Positions 18,461-27,180 of a stretch of DNA of 34,930 nt are shown here, piece by piece (the stretch's first letter is position 1; every line of letters starts with the position of its first letter). Both the position numbers and the translations under genes were made by a program. Below the pieces are notes generated by a model. That model did no database searches and was not told where the DNA came from. It worked only from the letters and a program-made list of their open reading frames with translations. The stretch is from Bacteroidales bacterium (lineage in GTDB: Bacteria; Bacteroidota; Bacteroidia; Bacteroidales; UBA932): assembly GCA_012839605.1 (NCBI GenBank), contig DUNA01000008.1, forward strand, positions 1-34,930. The letters are read 5' to 3'.

Positions 18461-21106
18461 ATGGATTTACCTGCAATATACGACCCTTCACTTACAGAAG
18501 AAAAATGGTACACCTATTGGATGGAACACCGTTTTTTTCATTCCGTTCCCGACGACAGACCCAAATACAGTATGGTTATTCCGCCACCCAACGTGACGGG
18601 AGTTCTTCATATGGGACATATGTTGAACAATACCATTCAAGACGTGTTGGTCAGAAGGGCTCGCATGATGGGAAAAAACACGTGCTGGGTTCCCGGTACG
18701 GACCACGCTTCCATTGCTACAGAAGCCAAAGTGGTAGCGCTGCTGAAAGAGCAAGGTATTGAAAAATCCGACTTGAGCCGGGAAGAGTTTCTGGAGCATG
18801 CCTGGGCTTGGAAAGAAAAGCACGGCAACATCATTCTGGAACAGTTGAAGAAGCTGGGCGCTTCGTGCGATTGGGATAGAACAAAATTTACCATGGACCC
18901 GGATTTGAGCCGTTCCGTGATTGAGTCTTTTGTGTATTTGTATAACGAAGGCTTGATTTACCGCGGCATCCGCATGGTCAATTGGGACCCGGAAGGCCAA
19001 ACGGCTGTCAGCGACGAAGAAGTCATTCATAAGGAAGTCAACGAAAAACTCTATTACCTGAAATACTTCATCAGCCAAAACGGAACACGTAGTACTGAGT
19101 ATGTGACGATTGCCACTACGCGGCCGGAAACGATTATGGCAGACGTGGCCGTCTGTGTACATCCGCAGGACGAAAGGTATGCACATCTGGTAGGGCAAAA
19201 GGTGTTGATTCCGCTCATTGATAAAGAAATACCCATCATAGCAGACGATTACGTGGCTATGGACTTTGGAACGGGGTGTTTGAAAATCACTCCGGCACAC
19301 GATGCGAACGACTACGAAATAGGTTTGCGGCATCAGTTGCCCGTTGTAGACATTTTAAACGACGACGGAACGTTGAACGAAGAAGCAAAAATCTTGGTAG
19401 GGGTAGACCGTTTTGAAGCTCGGCGCACCATCCGCACCCTATTGGAGGAAGCAGGCTGTTTTGAAAAAGAAGAGGCGTACGTCACACAAGTAGGTTTTTC
19501 TGAACGTACAGACGCCGTGATAGAGCCGAGGTTGTCTCTGCAGTGGTTTGTCAAATTGAGCGTGCTGGCTCAAAAAGCATTGGCTTACGTTGACGAAGGG
19601 AAAGTGCATTTGATTCCCGGAAAATTTACGAACACGTACCGCCATTGGATGGAAACGGCAAGGGATTGGTGTATTTCACGCCAATTGTGGTGGGGACAGC
19701 AAATTCCTGCATGGACATTGCCCAACGGAGACATAGTGGTGGCCTCTGATGTTCAAGAGGCGTTGAAGCAGGCTCGGGAGAAAGATCCGCTGTTGCAAGA
19801 AAAGGACTTGGTTCAAGACCCCGATGTGGTAGATACGTGGTTTTCTTCCTGGCTGTGGCCTATATCTGTCTTTGATCCCGACAAACCGGGACATCCGGGC
19901 AAAGAGAGCAACCGAGAATTGGCTTATTACTATCCTACAGACGATTTGGTTACGGCTCCCGATATTTTGTTTTTCTGGGTAGCCCGAATGATTATGGCCG
20001 GAGATCTTTTTTGTGGCCAAAAACCGTTTACAAACGTCTATTTGACGGGTATGGTGCGCGACAAACAAGGCAGGAAAATGTCCAAATCTCTGGGCAATTC
20101 GCCCGATCCCATAGAACTGATGGACAAGTACGGTGCAGACGGCGTTCGTATGGGATTGATGTTGTGTACATCTGCCGGTAACGACATTTTGTTTGACGAA
20201 TCGCAAGTAGAGCAGGGGAGAAATTTCTGCAACAAAATATGGAACGCCTTCCGTTTGGTACAGTCGTGGGAACGCGATCCGGACCGGGAGCAAGAAGATA
20301 CGGCGGCAGCGGCCGTACGTTGGATGTCTCAATTGTTGGCGGCCACAAAGGAGGAAATGGAAGATTTGCTTTCCAAATATCGCTTGTCGGAAGCCCTGAT
20401 GCTTTTATACAAGCGTTTTTGGGATGATTTCTGTTCCTGGTATTTGGAAATCATCAAGCCGCCTGCAGGAGTCAAATCTTTGGATGCCACTACGTACGAC
20501 AAAACGTTGGCCTTTTTTGATGTCTTCATGCATTTGCTCCATCCTTTCATGCCGTTTATTACGGAAGAGTTGTGGCAAAATTTGGCAGAACGGCGCCCGG
20601 GAGAAAGCATCATGGTGTCTCCCGTACCGGAAACAGGCACGTACGTACAGTCAGCAATCACCGATTTTGAACGTTTGCAAGAATTGGTGGCACATATTAG
20701 AGGTATGCGACAAAGCAAACAAATTCCCGGAAAAACACTATTGGATTTGCTCATCAAAGGCTCTTTCCCGGAATCCCTGCAAGGTGTTGCCAAACGTATG
20801 GCAGGACTGAATACTGTGTCCTCTGTTTCTCAAACACCGGAAGAAGGGCAGATGTATGCTTTTCTTATTGGCACTACAGAATTTTACATTCCTTTAGGCA
20901 ATTTGTTGGATGTGGAAGAAGAACGGACAAAGCTGTTGGTAGAAAAGGAATATTTCCAAAAATTCCTTTTTTCTGTAGAGAAAAAACTGAATAATGCATC
21001 GTTTGTGCAACGCGCTCCGGAGCATGTAGTGGCTATGGAACGTAAGAAACAAGCCGATGCCTTGGCTAAGATAAAAGCCCTGGAAGAGCAACTGGCGTTG
21101 CTGTAA
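18461..21106 (+). CDS. valS: Valyl-tRNA synthetase
   Basis: Charges tRNA-Val; class I synthetase of 881 residues, normal length. Features: PPPNVTGVLHMGH with the HIGH-type motif (50-53), the CP1 editing domain (about 200-340, including TTRPETIMADVAVCVHP and DFGTGCLKITPAHDAND), the segment DVVDTWFSSWLWP, and KMSKSLGNSPDP at about 539, followed by the helical anticodon-binding domain and a C-terminal coiled coil (about 815-881) that contacts tRNA. It starts a nine-gene plus-strand run. The promoter box TATATTTG lies 20 nt before the ATG, and no T-box or other leader element can fit in that space. Confidence 0.97.
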   Translation: MDLPAIYDPSLTEEKWYTYWMEHRFFHSVPDDRPKYSMVIPPPNVTGVLHMGHMLNNTIQDVLVRRARMMGKNTCWVPGTDHASIATEAKVVALLKEQGIEKSDLSREEFLEHAWAWKEKHGNIILEQLKKLGASCDWDRTKFTMDPDLSRSVIESFVYLYNEGLIYRGIRMVNWDPEGQTAVSDEEVIHKEVNEKLYYLKYFISQNGTRSTEYVTIATTRPETIMADVAVCVHPQDERYAHLVGQKVLIPLIDKEIPIIADDYVAMDFGTGCLKITPAHDANDYEIGLRHQLPVVDILNDDGTLNEEAKILVGVDRFEARRTIRTLLEEAGCFEKEEAYVTQVGFSERTDAVIEPRLSLQWFVKLSVLAQKALAYVDEGKVHLIPGKFTNTYRHWMETARDWCISRQLWWGQQIPAWTLPNGDIVVASDVQEALKQAREKDPLLQEKDLVQDPDVVDTWFSSWLWPISVFDPDKPGHPGKESNRELAYYYPTDDLVTAPDILFFWVARMIMAGDLFCGQKPFTNVYLTGMVRDKQGRKMSKSLGNSPDPIELMDKYGADGVRMGLMLCTSAGNDILFDESQVEQGRNFCNKIWNAFRLVQSWERDPDREQEDTAAAAVRWMSQLLAATKEEMEDLLSKYRLSEALMLLYKRFWDDFCSWYLEIIKPPAGVKSLDATTYDKTLAFFDVFMHLLHPFMPFITEELWQNLAERRPGESIMVSPVPETGTYVQSAITDFERLQELVAHIRGMRQSKQIPGKTLLDLLIKGSFPESLQGVAKRMAGLNTVSSVSQTPEEGQMYAFLIGTTEFYIPLGNLLDVEEERTKLLVEKEYFQKFLFSVEKKLNNASFVQRAPEHVVAMERKKQADALAKIKALEEQLALL

Positions 21107-21125
21107 TCCTTTTAAAGGACTTGCT

Positions 21126-24100
21126 ATGAAATTCAAGCATGTACTCCTTTTTTCTGTCCTTGTGGCTGCCTTTTCCCATTGCGTCAAAGTAACGGAATTG
21201 GACGATCGTGCCTCTGTGCAATCGTGTGAAATAACCATTGCCACACCGGAAGTCGTTGTATTTGACACACCCCGGGTAGATGGCAACGAAATCTTGCTTC
21301 CCATGATGTACGGGAAGTATGAATTTCCCGTTTCCGTTACCTTAGATATCATCACATCCCAGAAAATAGACAAGATTTTGGGCTTTGAAGAAAACAATAC
21401 GCTTACTTTTGAATCGGAAGATGCGCTCAAAAAGTTGCACCTGATAGCTTTGAGCGGCGTGCCGCACGAATATACCGTATCCATAGAAGTGGCTGCGTTG
21501 AATGAGGAAGCTACAGTGCTTGATGCACAGTTTGTTACATATTCACCTGCCCATTTCCTTGTGTCTAAAGAGTTGGATAGAGACGTAGTGGAGAAACAAG
21601 TCATTCTCTACGCTTTGGAAGGCCAGTCGTTTCCCTTTGAAACAGACCTGGAGTTTCATTTGAGTCCGGGAGCTTGGATAGATGGTTTGGAAGAGAGATT
21701 GGAACCGCTTTCATTTGTCTTCACCTCTTACGATGAACCCGTTTTTTTCACAGTGGTGGCAGAAAGCGGCAGAAAAGAGGGGTGGTCTTTGTTGGTGACG
21801 AAAGTAGCGCTTGTGAGTGGTCCGTCGGAAGCCGCCCCGGGGGTATGGGATCGCTTGCAGCCGCAAGAGCCGGTTGAGTTTTTATTTGAACCGGCCGGTC
21901 CAACAGCCATGGAATGGGTAAAAGAACCGGCCCGTAGCCTTTTGACGGCTTTTGTAAAAGAGAACAATGCGGCCTTCCCCTGGAAAGGAACCGTTTCTTA
22001 TGCACGCGCCCCTTATGTGATGGTCTTGAGTAGGGGAGAAGAAAACAGTTTCCAAATCAACAAATGGGAACAAGAAGATACGTTGTACTTGGCAGACAAG
22101 ATTACAAAAGCAGCTCGTCCTTGGGTGTTTTCATGGCAGAGGTGGTTGAATCCGGCCAACCACGTGGAGTCCTTCAAAATTTTGAATTATACATCGCAGA
22201 CGGGAGAAATGGTGCTCGGCACGCCGGCAATTGATACCGTTGCAGGCGTTGTTTCCATACCGTTTCTAAAAGGCAGGGATTTTCCTTTGGAAATCACCGA
22301 ATATGCATTTGATGTTTCCGACCGGGCACATACCACTTTGGCCGGACCGCTCTGTTTTGACCATTTTAAAGACAAGATTCCCTTTGCCGTTGCATCTGAA
22401 AGAGGAGAAGAAAGGATATGGAACGTGGTTTTGGCTCCTTGGTTCCAAACGGAAGCAGAAGTGGTGAGCTTTCAGGTGCTCTCTTACCATTCCGTAGAAA
22501 ATCTGGTGCAATTGAAACATACGCAAGCCGTTATCCATCCGGAAGATTCTACCGTACGCCTTGTATTGAAAGCCGGGTACGATTTTCCTTTTGTTATAGA
22601 GAAGTTTGCCTTGGAGGTTTCTCCCCGGGCCGTTTTGGAAGAAGATTACTCAGAAGGTATTGTTTTTCAAACGATTGATGATGCCGTTCCTTTGACTGTA
22701 CAAGCAGAAAGCTACGAAACAAAAACGTGGGCACTTGTTTTGGAAGACGAACGAATAGAAGTGACCGAAGCCCAAGTACATGAGTACAAAGTGCTTGATT
22801 ACCAAGGGACGAGCCTTACAGAAAACAATCTGCTTTTGCGTCAAACAGCAGAGATAGATACATTGGAGCACCTGGTAACACTTGTGATAGATGATTGGCC
22901 CGGCAAGATGCCTTTGACGGTGAGCGCTCTTATGGACGTATCTAAGAACGCTACGTTGACGGGAGATATCACCTCTGAATACCACACGTTGGTCTTTGAA
23001 TCGTTGGAACAGGAATACCGTTTTGAAGTTCTTTCAGAAAGCCGAACCAACCGTACACAATGGACCGTTAAGTTGGAGGATCGTTCCCCGGAGCGTTTGA
23101 AAGAGGCTGATGTAGTGGATTTTGTAACAGGCAACCCCTCGTCCGGTTTTGTTTTTGATTACAAATACTTGGAACGCGACAAAGCAGCCATCACCCTGCT
23201 TGTGTCTGAAAGGCCTTCAAAAGAGGCTGTTCTGACCATCAAACCTACCCTGGTATTGAGTGAAGGAGCCGTTGTATACGAGGGATTGATTCCCGGTGCT
23301 CCTTTGGAGTTGCGTTTTGACACTCCGTACACGTTTACGGTAATGGCAGAGGATGAATCGTTCAAAGAGTGGACCATACAGTTGGTTCATGCTCCGCAAG
23401 TGGCCAACAGCCGCTTTGAAGAGTGGGGCTTGGATAGTGATAATGTTTTCAATATCATGCCGTCCAACGGGAAAGGATGGACTACGGGGAACAATCCACA
23501 AATATCCGGCACGTTCCGGGAAAGAGGGCCCGACGGATCGTATGCTGTGAAAATTGTAACGATATTGAAAACGGTAGATTTAGGAATTGTTAAGATTACA
23601 AGCTTGGCAGCCGGAACGCTTCTGTTGGGTTCTTTCAATTTTAGTATAAGTGCAGATGCCGTCATGAATCCAACGAGTATGACAGACTTTGGAATTGTCT
23701 TCAAAGCAGACGAGGATCCTATTGGTTTTGAAATAGATTACAGTTACAAAGCCGGAGCACAGATGGTTCAAACAGAGCCGTATAGGGGGCTTTTTGGGAT
23801 GCCGGCTTTTAAAGACCCCAAAAAAACAGATGGAAGAGACATGGCTTCCATTATTGTGGAACTGCACCGCTCCCAACAAGGTCGTTTTGATTATTATAAA
23901 CATTACGACGAAACCCTTATTGCCGGATATCATTTGTTCACTGACGGTACGGACGGCTGGAGAACAGAGCGATTTCTTTTTGACAGGATGCCCGGTAAAG
24001 AAACGTTGGATATGACACACTTGGTGGTGCGCTGTTCGTCCTCGCAATACGGCCACTTTTATTTGGGTGCAGACGGCAGTACGTTGTTTTTAGATAATTT

Positions 24101-24149
24101 TCATTTGCTATATTACCTTCCCGGTGAAGATGCCGTACTTTTGAAATAG
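21126..24149 (+). CDS. Large envelope protein with tandem Ig-like repeats and C-terminal PCMD domain
   Basis: 1007 residues. The N-terminus MKFKHVLLFSVLVAAFSHC looks like a lipoprotein signal with Cys 19, although His before the Cys is atypical. Residues about 35-757 consist of roughly seven divergent beta-sandwich repeats of about 100 residues. The clearest are 345-440, 442-543, 546-655 and 656-757, each opening with a phrase like AEVVSFQVLSYHS and closing with a W-x-hydrophobic strand such as KTWALVLED. From 759 to the end is a PCMD domain (putative carbohydrate metabolism): SRFEEWGLD, GWTTGNNPQISGTF, AAGTLLLGSF and the final SSQYGHFYLGADGSTLFLDNF. PCMD is usually linked to glycan handling at the surface; the ligand is unknown. 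An AAGGA sequence 6 nt before the ATG is a clear Shine-Dalgarno match, rare in this window. It follows valS by 19 nt. Confidence 0.87.
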   Translation: MKFKHVLLFSVLVAAFSHCVKVTELDDRASVQSCEITIATPEVVVFDTPRVDGNEILLPMMYGKYEFPVSVTLDIITSQKIDKILGFEENNTLTFESEDALKKLHLIALSGVPHEYTVSIEVAALNEEATVLDAQFVTYSPAHFLVSKELDRDVVEKQVILYALEGQSFPFETDLEFHLSPGAWIDGLEERLEPLSFVFTSYDEPVFFTVVAESGRKEGWSLLVTKVALVSGPSEAAPGVWDRLQPQEPVEFLFEPAGPTAMEWVKEPARSLLTAFVKENNAAFPWKGTVSYARAPYVMVLSRGEENSFQINKWEQEDTLYLADKITKAARPWVFSWQRWLNPANHVESFKILNYTSQTGEMVLGTPAIDTVAGVVSIPFLKGRDFPLEITEYAFDVSDRAHTTLAGPLCFDHFKDKIPFAVASERGEERIWNVVLAPWFQTEAEVVSFQVLSYHSVENLVQLKHTQAVIHPEDSTVRLVLKAGYDFPFVIEKFALEVSPRAVLEEDYSEGIVFQTIDDAVPLTVQAESYETKTWALVLEDERIEVTEAQVHEYKVLDYQGTSLTENNLLLRQTAEIDTLEHLVTLVIDDWPGKMPLTVSALMDVSKNATLTGDITSEYHTLVFESLEQEYRFEVLSESRTNRTQWTVKLEDRSPERLKEADVVDFVTGNPSSGFVFDYKYLERDKAAITLLVSERPSKEAVLTIKPTLVLSEGAVVYEGLIPGAPLELRFDTPYTFTVMAEDESFKEWTIQLVHAPQVANSRFEEWGLDSDNVFNIMPSNGKGWTTGNNPQISGTFRERGPDGSYAVKIVTILKTVDLGIVKITSLAAGTLLLGSFNFSISADAVMNPTSMTDFGIVFKADEDPIGFEIDYSYKAGAQMVQTEPYRGLFGMPAFKDPKKTDGRDMASIIVELHRSQQGRFDYYKHYDETLIAGYHLFTDGTDGWRTERFLFDRMPGKETLDMTHLVVRCSSSQYGHFYLGADGSTLFLDNFHLLYYLPGEDAVLLK

Positions 24150-24156
24150 ACCGTTT

Positions 24157-24564
24157 ATGGAACACACAACACATATCAAAGTAAAATATTACGAAACAGA
24201 CCAAATGGGAGTGGTCCATCATTCCAATTACATCCGTTACTTTGAAACGGCACGCGAAGAAATGATGAGCCACTACGGAGTGCCTTATGAAGAAACAGAA
24301 GCGCGTGGAATTATTATGCCTGTGCACAGTGTGCAATGCGATTACGTACATCCGGCAAAATACGGAGAAACGCTCTCTATCATAACACGCTTGGAATCCA
24401 TGCCGCGTTCACGCATCACCTTCCATTATACCATACTGAATCCGGAAGACGCTCTGGTAGCTAAAGGAACGGTCGTATTGGCTTTTGTAGATAAATCCCG
24501 TGGCGTTCCCGTAAGGGCCCCGCGCTTTCTTACGGAAGTATTAGAAAAATATATAGATTTGTAG
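24157..24564 (+). CDS. Acyl-CoA thioesterase, hotdog fold (YbgC/FadM family)
   Basis: 135-residue 4-hydroxybenzoyl-CoA-thioesterase-like protein that hydrolyses acyl-CoA. It has the catalytic signature YYETDQMGVVHHSNYIRYFE, with the likely catalytic Asp at residue 15, followed by the hotdog helix and strands (VPYEETEARGI, DYVHPAKYGETLSI, AFVDKSRG). The length is that of a single hotdog domain. YbgC in proteobacteria sits with tol-pal; here it precedes tatA by 18 nt, so the name does not imply a Tol role. Actual substrate chain length unknown. Confidence 0.92.
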   Translation: MEHTTHIKVKYYETDQMGVVHHSNYIRYFETAREEMMSHYGVPYEETEARGIIMPVHSVQCDYVHPAKYGETLSIITRLESMPRSRITFHYTILNPEDALVAKGTVVLAFVDKSRGVPVRAPRFLTEVLEKYIDL

Positions 24565-24582
24565 GAATTAATTCACAAGGAC

Positions 24583-24792
24583 ATGATAAAATTACTGCTC
24601 TTTGGTACAGTGGGTGCCACCGAAATAATCATCATTGCATTGATTATCCTACTTCTTTTTGGAGGTAGAAAGATCCCCGAACTCATGAAGGGGCTGGGCA
24701 AGGGCGTGAAAAGCTTTAAAGACGGAATGAAGGGGATTGAGGAAGAATTGAAAGAAGAATCTGAAGATCTGGATAAGACGCTGAAACAGTAG
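24583..24792 (+). CDS. tatA: Twin-arginine translocase subunit TatA
   Basis: 69-residue pore-forming subunit of the Tat pathway, which exports folded proteins across the inner membrane. One membrane helix (about 11-27, [17 protein letters not shown]) is followed by the hinge [16 protein letters not shown] and an amphipathic helix, then an acidic tail ([12 protein letters not shown]). The FG hinge and the Pro after it are conserved family residues. The stop TAG shares its last base with the GTG start of tatC, so the two are tightly coupled. No tatB-like gene is adjacent, as usual for minimal TatAC systems. Confidence 0.95.
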   Translation: MIKLLLFGTVGATEIIIIALIILLLFGGRKIPELMKGLGKGVKSFKDGMKGIEEELKEESEDLDKTLKQ

Positions 24793-25619
24793 TGGCTACC
24801 GATAGTCAAGTGAACGATTCCGGGATGACCTTTTGGGAACATCTTGATGAGTTCCGCAAAGTACTCATACGCTCTGTGATTGCTTTGGTGGTACTTATGG
24901 TTGTCGTATTTGTCAACAAACGCTTTGTCTTTGAAACCATCATCTTTGCTCCCAGGAATTCTGATTTTATTTTGTACAAATGGATGGAATCCTTAGCCCA
25001 CCTGCTAAAGATGCCGTCTATGGTCCCGGAACCTTTTCAACTGGAATTGCAAAACATTGAACTGGCAGCGCAGTTCTTTACTCACATAAACGTTTCTTTA
25101 AGCCTGGCTTTTGTATTGGGAACACCCTTTATACTTTATCAGTTGTGGCTCTTTGTCAAGCCGGCTTTGTACGAAAAAGAACGAAAAGCCACCGTCAGGG
25201 CTTTTGGCTGGTGTTCTTTGTTGTTCTTTCTGGGAGTCTTGGCGGGGTATTTCTTTGTATTCCCATTGACGATTCATTTTTTAGGCAATTACAGAGTGAC
25301 AGATTGGGTAGAAAACCAGATTACCTTACAATCTTACGTCCATATGTTTACCTGGCTTATCCTCATTATGGGCGTTGTCTTTGAGATGCCCATCTTGTTT
25401 CGTGTTTTATCCAGGCTGGGTATTGTTTCAAAAAATCTGTTAAAAAAATACAGGAAACACGCTTTTGTCATTTTGTTGATTGTGGCTGCTGTCATAACAC
25501 CCAGTGCAGATGCTTTTACGCTGTTCATAGTTACCTTGCCTTTGTATATGTTGTACGAGGTAAGTATTTTGGTGAGTTTCAACAAAACGCAAGAAGAAGA
25601 TGATAAAGCAACTGCTTAA
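24792..25619 (+). CDS. tatC: Twin-arginine translocase subunit TatC
   Basis: Six-helix inner-membrane receptor for twin-arginine signal peptides. From the GTG at 24792 the product is 275 residues. An ATG at 24825 (MTFWEHLDEFRKVLIRS) would give 264, but GTG makes the TAGTG coupling with tatA and is preferred. Conserved features: the N-terminal FWEHLDEFRK segment (equivalent to the L-E-L-R motif with its key Glu), the membrane helices, FVKPALYEKERKATVRAFGW in the second cytoplasmic region and VVFEMPILFRVLSRLG. A large periplasmic loop (about 55-90) includes WMESLAHLLKMPSM. The end overlaps the next gene by 20 bp. Confidence 0.96.
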   Translation: MATDSQVNDSGMTFWEHLDEFRKVLIRSVIALVVLMVVVFVNKRFVFETIIFAPRNSDFILYKWMESLAHLLKMPSMVPEPFQLELQNIELAAQFFTHINVSLSLAFVLGTPFILYQLWLFVKPALYEKERKATVRAFGWCSLLFFLGVLAGYFFVFPLTIHFLGNYRVTDWVENQITLQSYVHMFTWLILIMGVVFEMPILFRVLSRLGIVSKNLLKKYRKHAFVILLIVAAVITPSADAFTLFIVTLPLYMLYEVSILVSFNKTQEEDDKATA

Positions 25620-27180
25620 ACGATGGTGGCCCATACCGGCCGGCATAATAGGACTGTGCCTGTTGCTTTTTGTGGTGCCTTTCTTTTGGAAAGCTCCCTT
25701 AGAGGTCTTGTTGAAAAGCCGCTTGGTTTCCGGCTACGGAAAAGGCCGGCTGATTGGTTTGTACAACCCGGCACCGGTAGAAGACATCAGACAAAACGTC
25801 CATTTGTACAACGACGGATACAAGCCAAAAAGCTTCATTCCCGGACCGGTATACGTACCCGGTAAAGGGATGAACTACCAAGATTCCTTGGGATTGTTGC
25901 TTTCTTCTTCCTTTTTTGAACAAGCAGAACCTTTTGAGAACAGGAGAGCCCGTGTACATATAGATTTCAAGTACGGCCTAATAAATACTAAAGGCAAATG
26001 GGTATTGCCGACCGTATTTGATACATTGTACAGATTTAAGAAAGTGTACGTAGTATTACAAGGTGCAGAGGCCGGCGTGGCCGACAAAAGGGGCCGTATG
26101 AAAACCCCTCTTGCCCAAGGAACGATTACTCCGTATTACAACGGGAAAAACTTGCCTTTTTTGCGTTTTGAATACTCTAAAGGTTCTTTCTCTTTCATAG
26201 ACAGTAGGGGACGGATACGGAAAGACTACGTATACGACAGCCTGATTGTACGTGACGGCTTTGTCTATGTTGGGAAAGAAGGAAAGTGGGGAGTGGCCAA
26301 CATCCAGGGGAAAGAGTTGATTTCCCCGCTGTACGATGAAATAATAAAAGTGCGTGGCGATTTGTTTGCAGTCAGGAACGATGGTTTGGAGGGGCTTCAC
26401 AAACCGGGAGCCAAAGAACCGCTCGTACCCGTCATCTATGAAAAAGCAGAAGTATGTACTCCTTCCACATATAGGGTGTTGCTGAACGACCACTACGGTT
26501 TGTTGGATAAAAAAGCGGCCGTACTCATAGAGCCGGTTTACGACACCATTTACATCCATCATCTGCCGGAATGGATAGTAACGGGACATATGGGATTTTA
26601 CGCGCTGCGCAATACAAAAAAACTGGAATACCCGTCTGTTTTTTACTACGAAATAGGCCCTTGCAAAGACGGTATGACGGTAGTCAGGAATGAACACGGA
26701 TACGGTGTGTTATCTAGGAGAGGAAAGACAATTACCGTTCCCGGGTACGAAATGATTAGAAATTACAGCAGCGGTGTAGCCGTCGTATACCACCATAACC
26801 AATATGCCGTTATGGACCGGAAAGGATCGTTCACATTGCCTTTTTCCTTAAATTTGGTAGAATTGAACGATTACTACAACAGCATAGCACGGGCTGCGCG
26901 CTTCAACTTGATGACACCGCGTATAAGAAAGCAATACGGCTTTGTGGATACGAAAGGAAACACGGTAATTCCTTTCCTCTACGAAGACGGACATCTTTTT
27001 TTCACAAACGGTCTGGTAGCCGTAAAATTGGGTGGCAAATGGGGCTTTATCAATGAAAAAGGGGAAACAACGATTCCCTTTTTGTACGATACGGTATCTG
27101 CTTTTTCAAATGGAAAAGCGTATGTGTTACAGGACAATACCCTGATGGTCATAGATACAGAAGGAAACGTTTTGGAATGA
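25600..27180 (+). CDS. WG-repeat protein with N-terminal membrane anchor
   Basis: 526 residues. The N-terminus (KQLLKRWWPI then a hydrophobic segment about 12-30) is a signal anchor or uncleaved signal. The rest is a string of WG-type beta repeats of about 30-45 residues, in the form 'xGKWGxxNxxGxxxxPxxYDxI': GKWVLPTVFDTLY, GKWGVANIQGKELISPLYDE, YGLLDKKAAVLIEPVYDT, YGFVDTKGNTVIPFLYED and GKWGFINEKGETTIPFLYDT. WG repeats are a structural family without an assigned biochemical role; a periplasmic or surface location is inference. The gene overlaps tatC by 20 bp and the ABC-F gene by 4 bp (ATGA), which ties its expression to both. Confidence 0.86.
   Translation: MIKQLLKRWWPIPAGIIGLCLLLFVVPFFWKAPLEVLLKSRLVSGYGKGRLIGLYNPAPVEDIRQNVHLYNDGYKPKSFIPGPVYVPGKGMNYQDSLGLLLSSSFFEQAEPFENRRARVHIDFKYGLINTKGKWVLPTVFDTLYRFKKVYVVLQGAEAGVADKRGRMKTPLAQGTITPYYNGKNLPFLRFEYSKGSFSFIDSRGRIRKDYVYDSLIVRDGFVYVGKEGKWGVANIQGKELISPLYDEIIKVRGDLFAVRNDGLEGLHKPGAKEPLVPVIYEKAEVCTPSTYRVLLNDHYGLLDKKAAVLIEPVYDTIYIHHLPEWIVTGHMGFYALRNTKKLEYPSVFYYEIGPCKDGMTVVRNEHGYGVLSRRGKTITVPGYEMIRNYSSGVAVVYHHNQYAVMDRKGSFTLPFSLNLVELNDYYNSIARAARFNLMTPRIRKQYGFVDTKGNTVIPFLYEDGHLFFTNGLVAVKLGGKWGFINEKGETTIPFLYDTVSAFSNGKAYVLQDNTLMVIDTEGNVLE

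Noticed and set aside
18488-19333. 281-codon minus-strand frame opposite the start of valS
   Set aside because: Shadow of valS; Phe/Val/Arg/His-rich and without conserved motifs.
21107-21120. Palindrome TCCTTTTAAAGGA between valS and the PCMD gene as a terminator
   Set aside because: AT-rich with no loop or T-run, and its right arm is the Shine-Dalgarno sequence of the next gene.
15250-24149. The two large lipoproteins as parts of a SusCD/polysaccharide-utilisation locus
   Set aside because: No SusC, SusD, glycoside hydrolase, sigma/anti-sigma or hybrid two-component gene lies in the window, and the genes are in separate transcription units among housekeeping genes.
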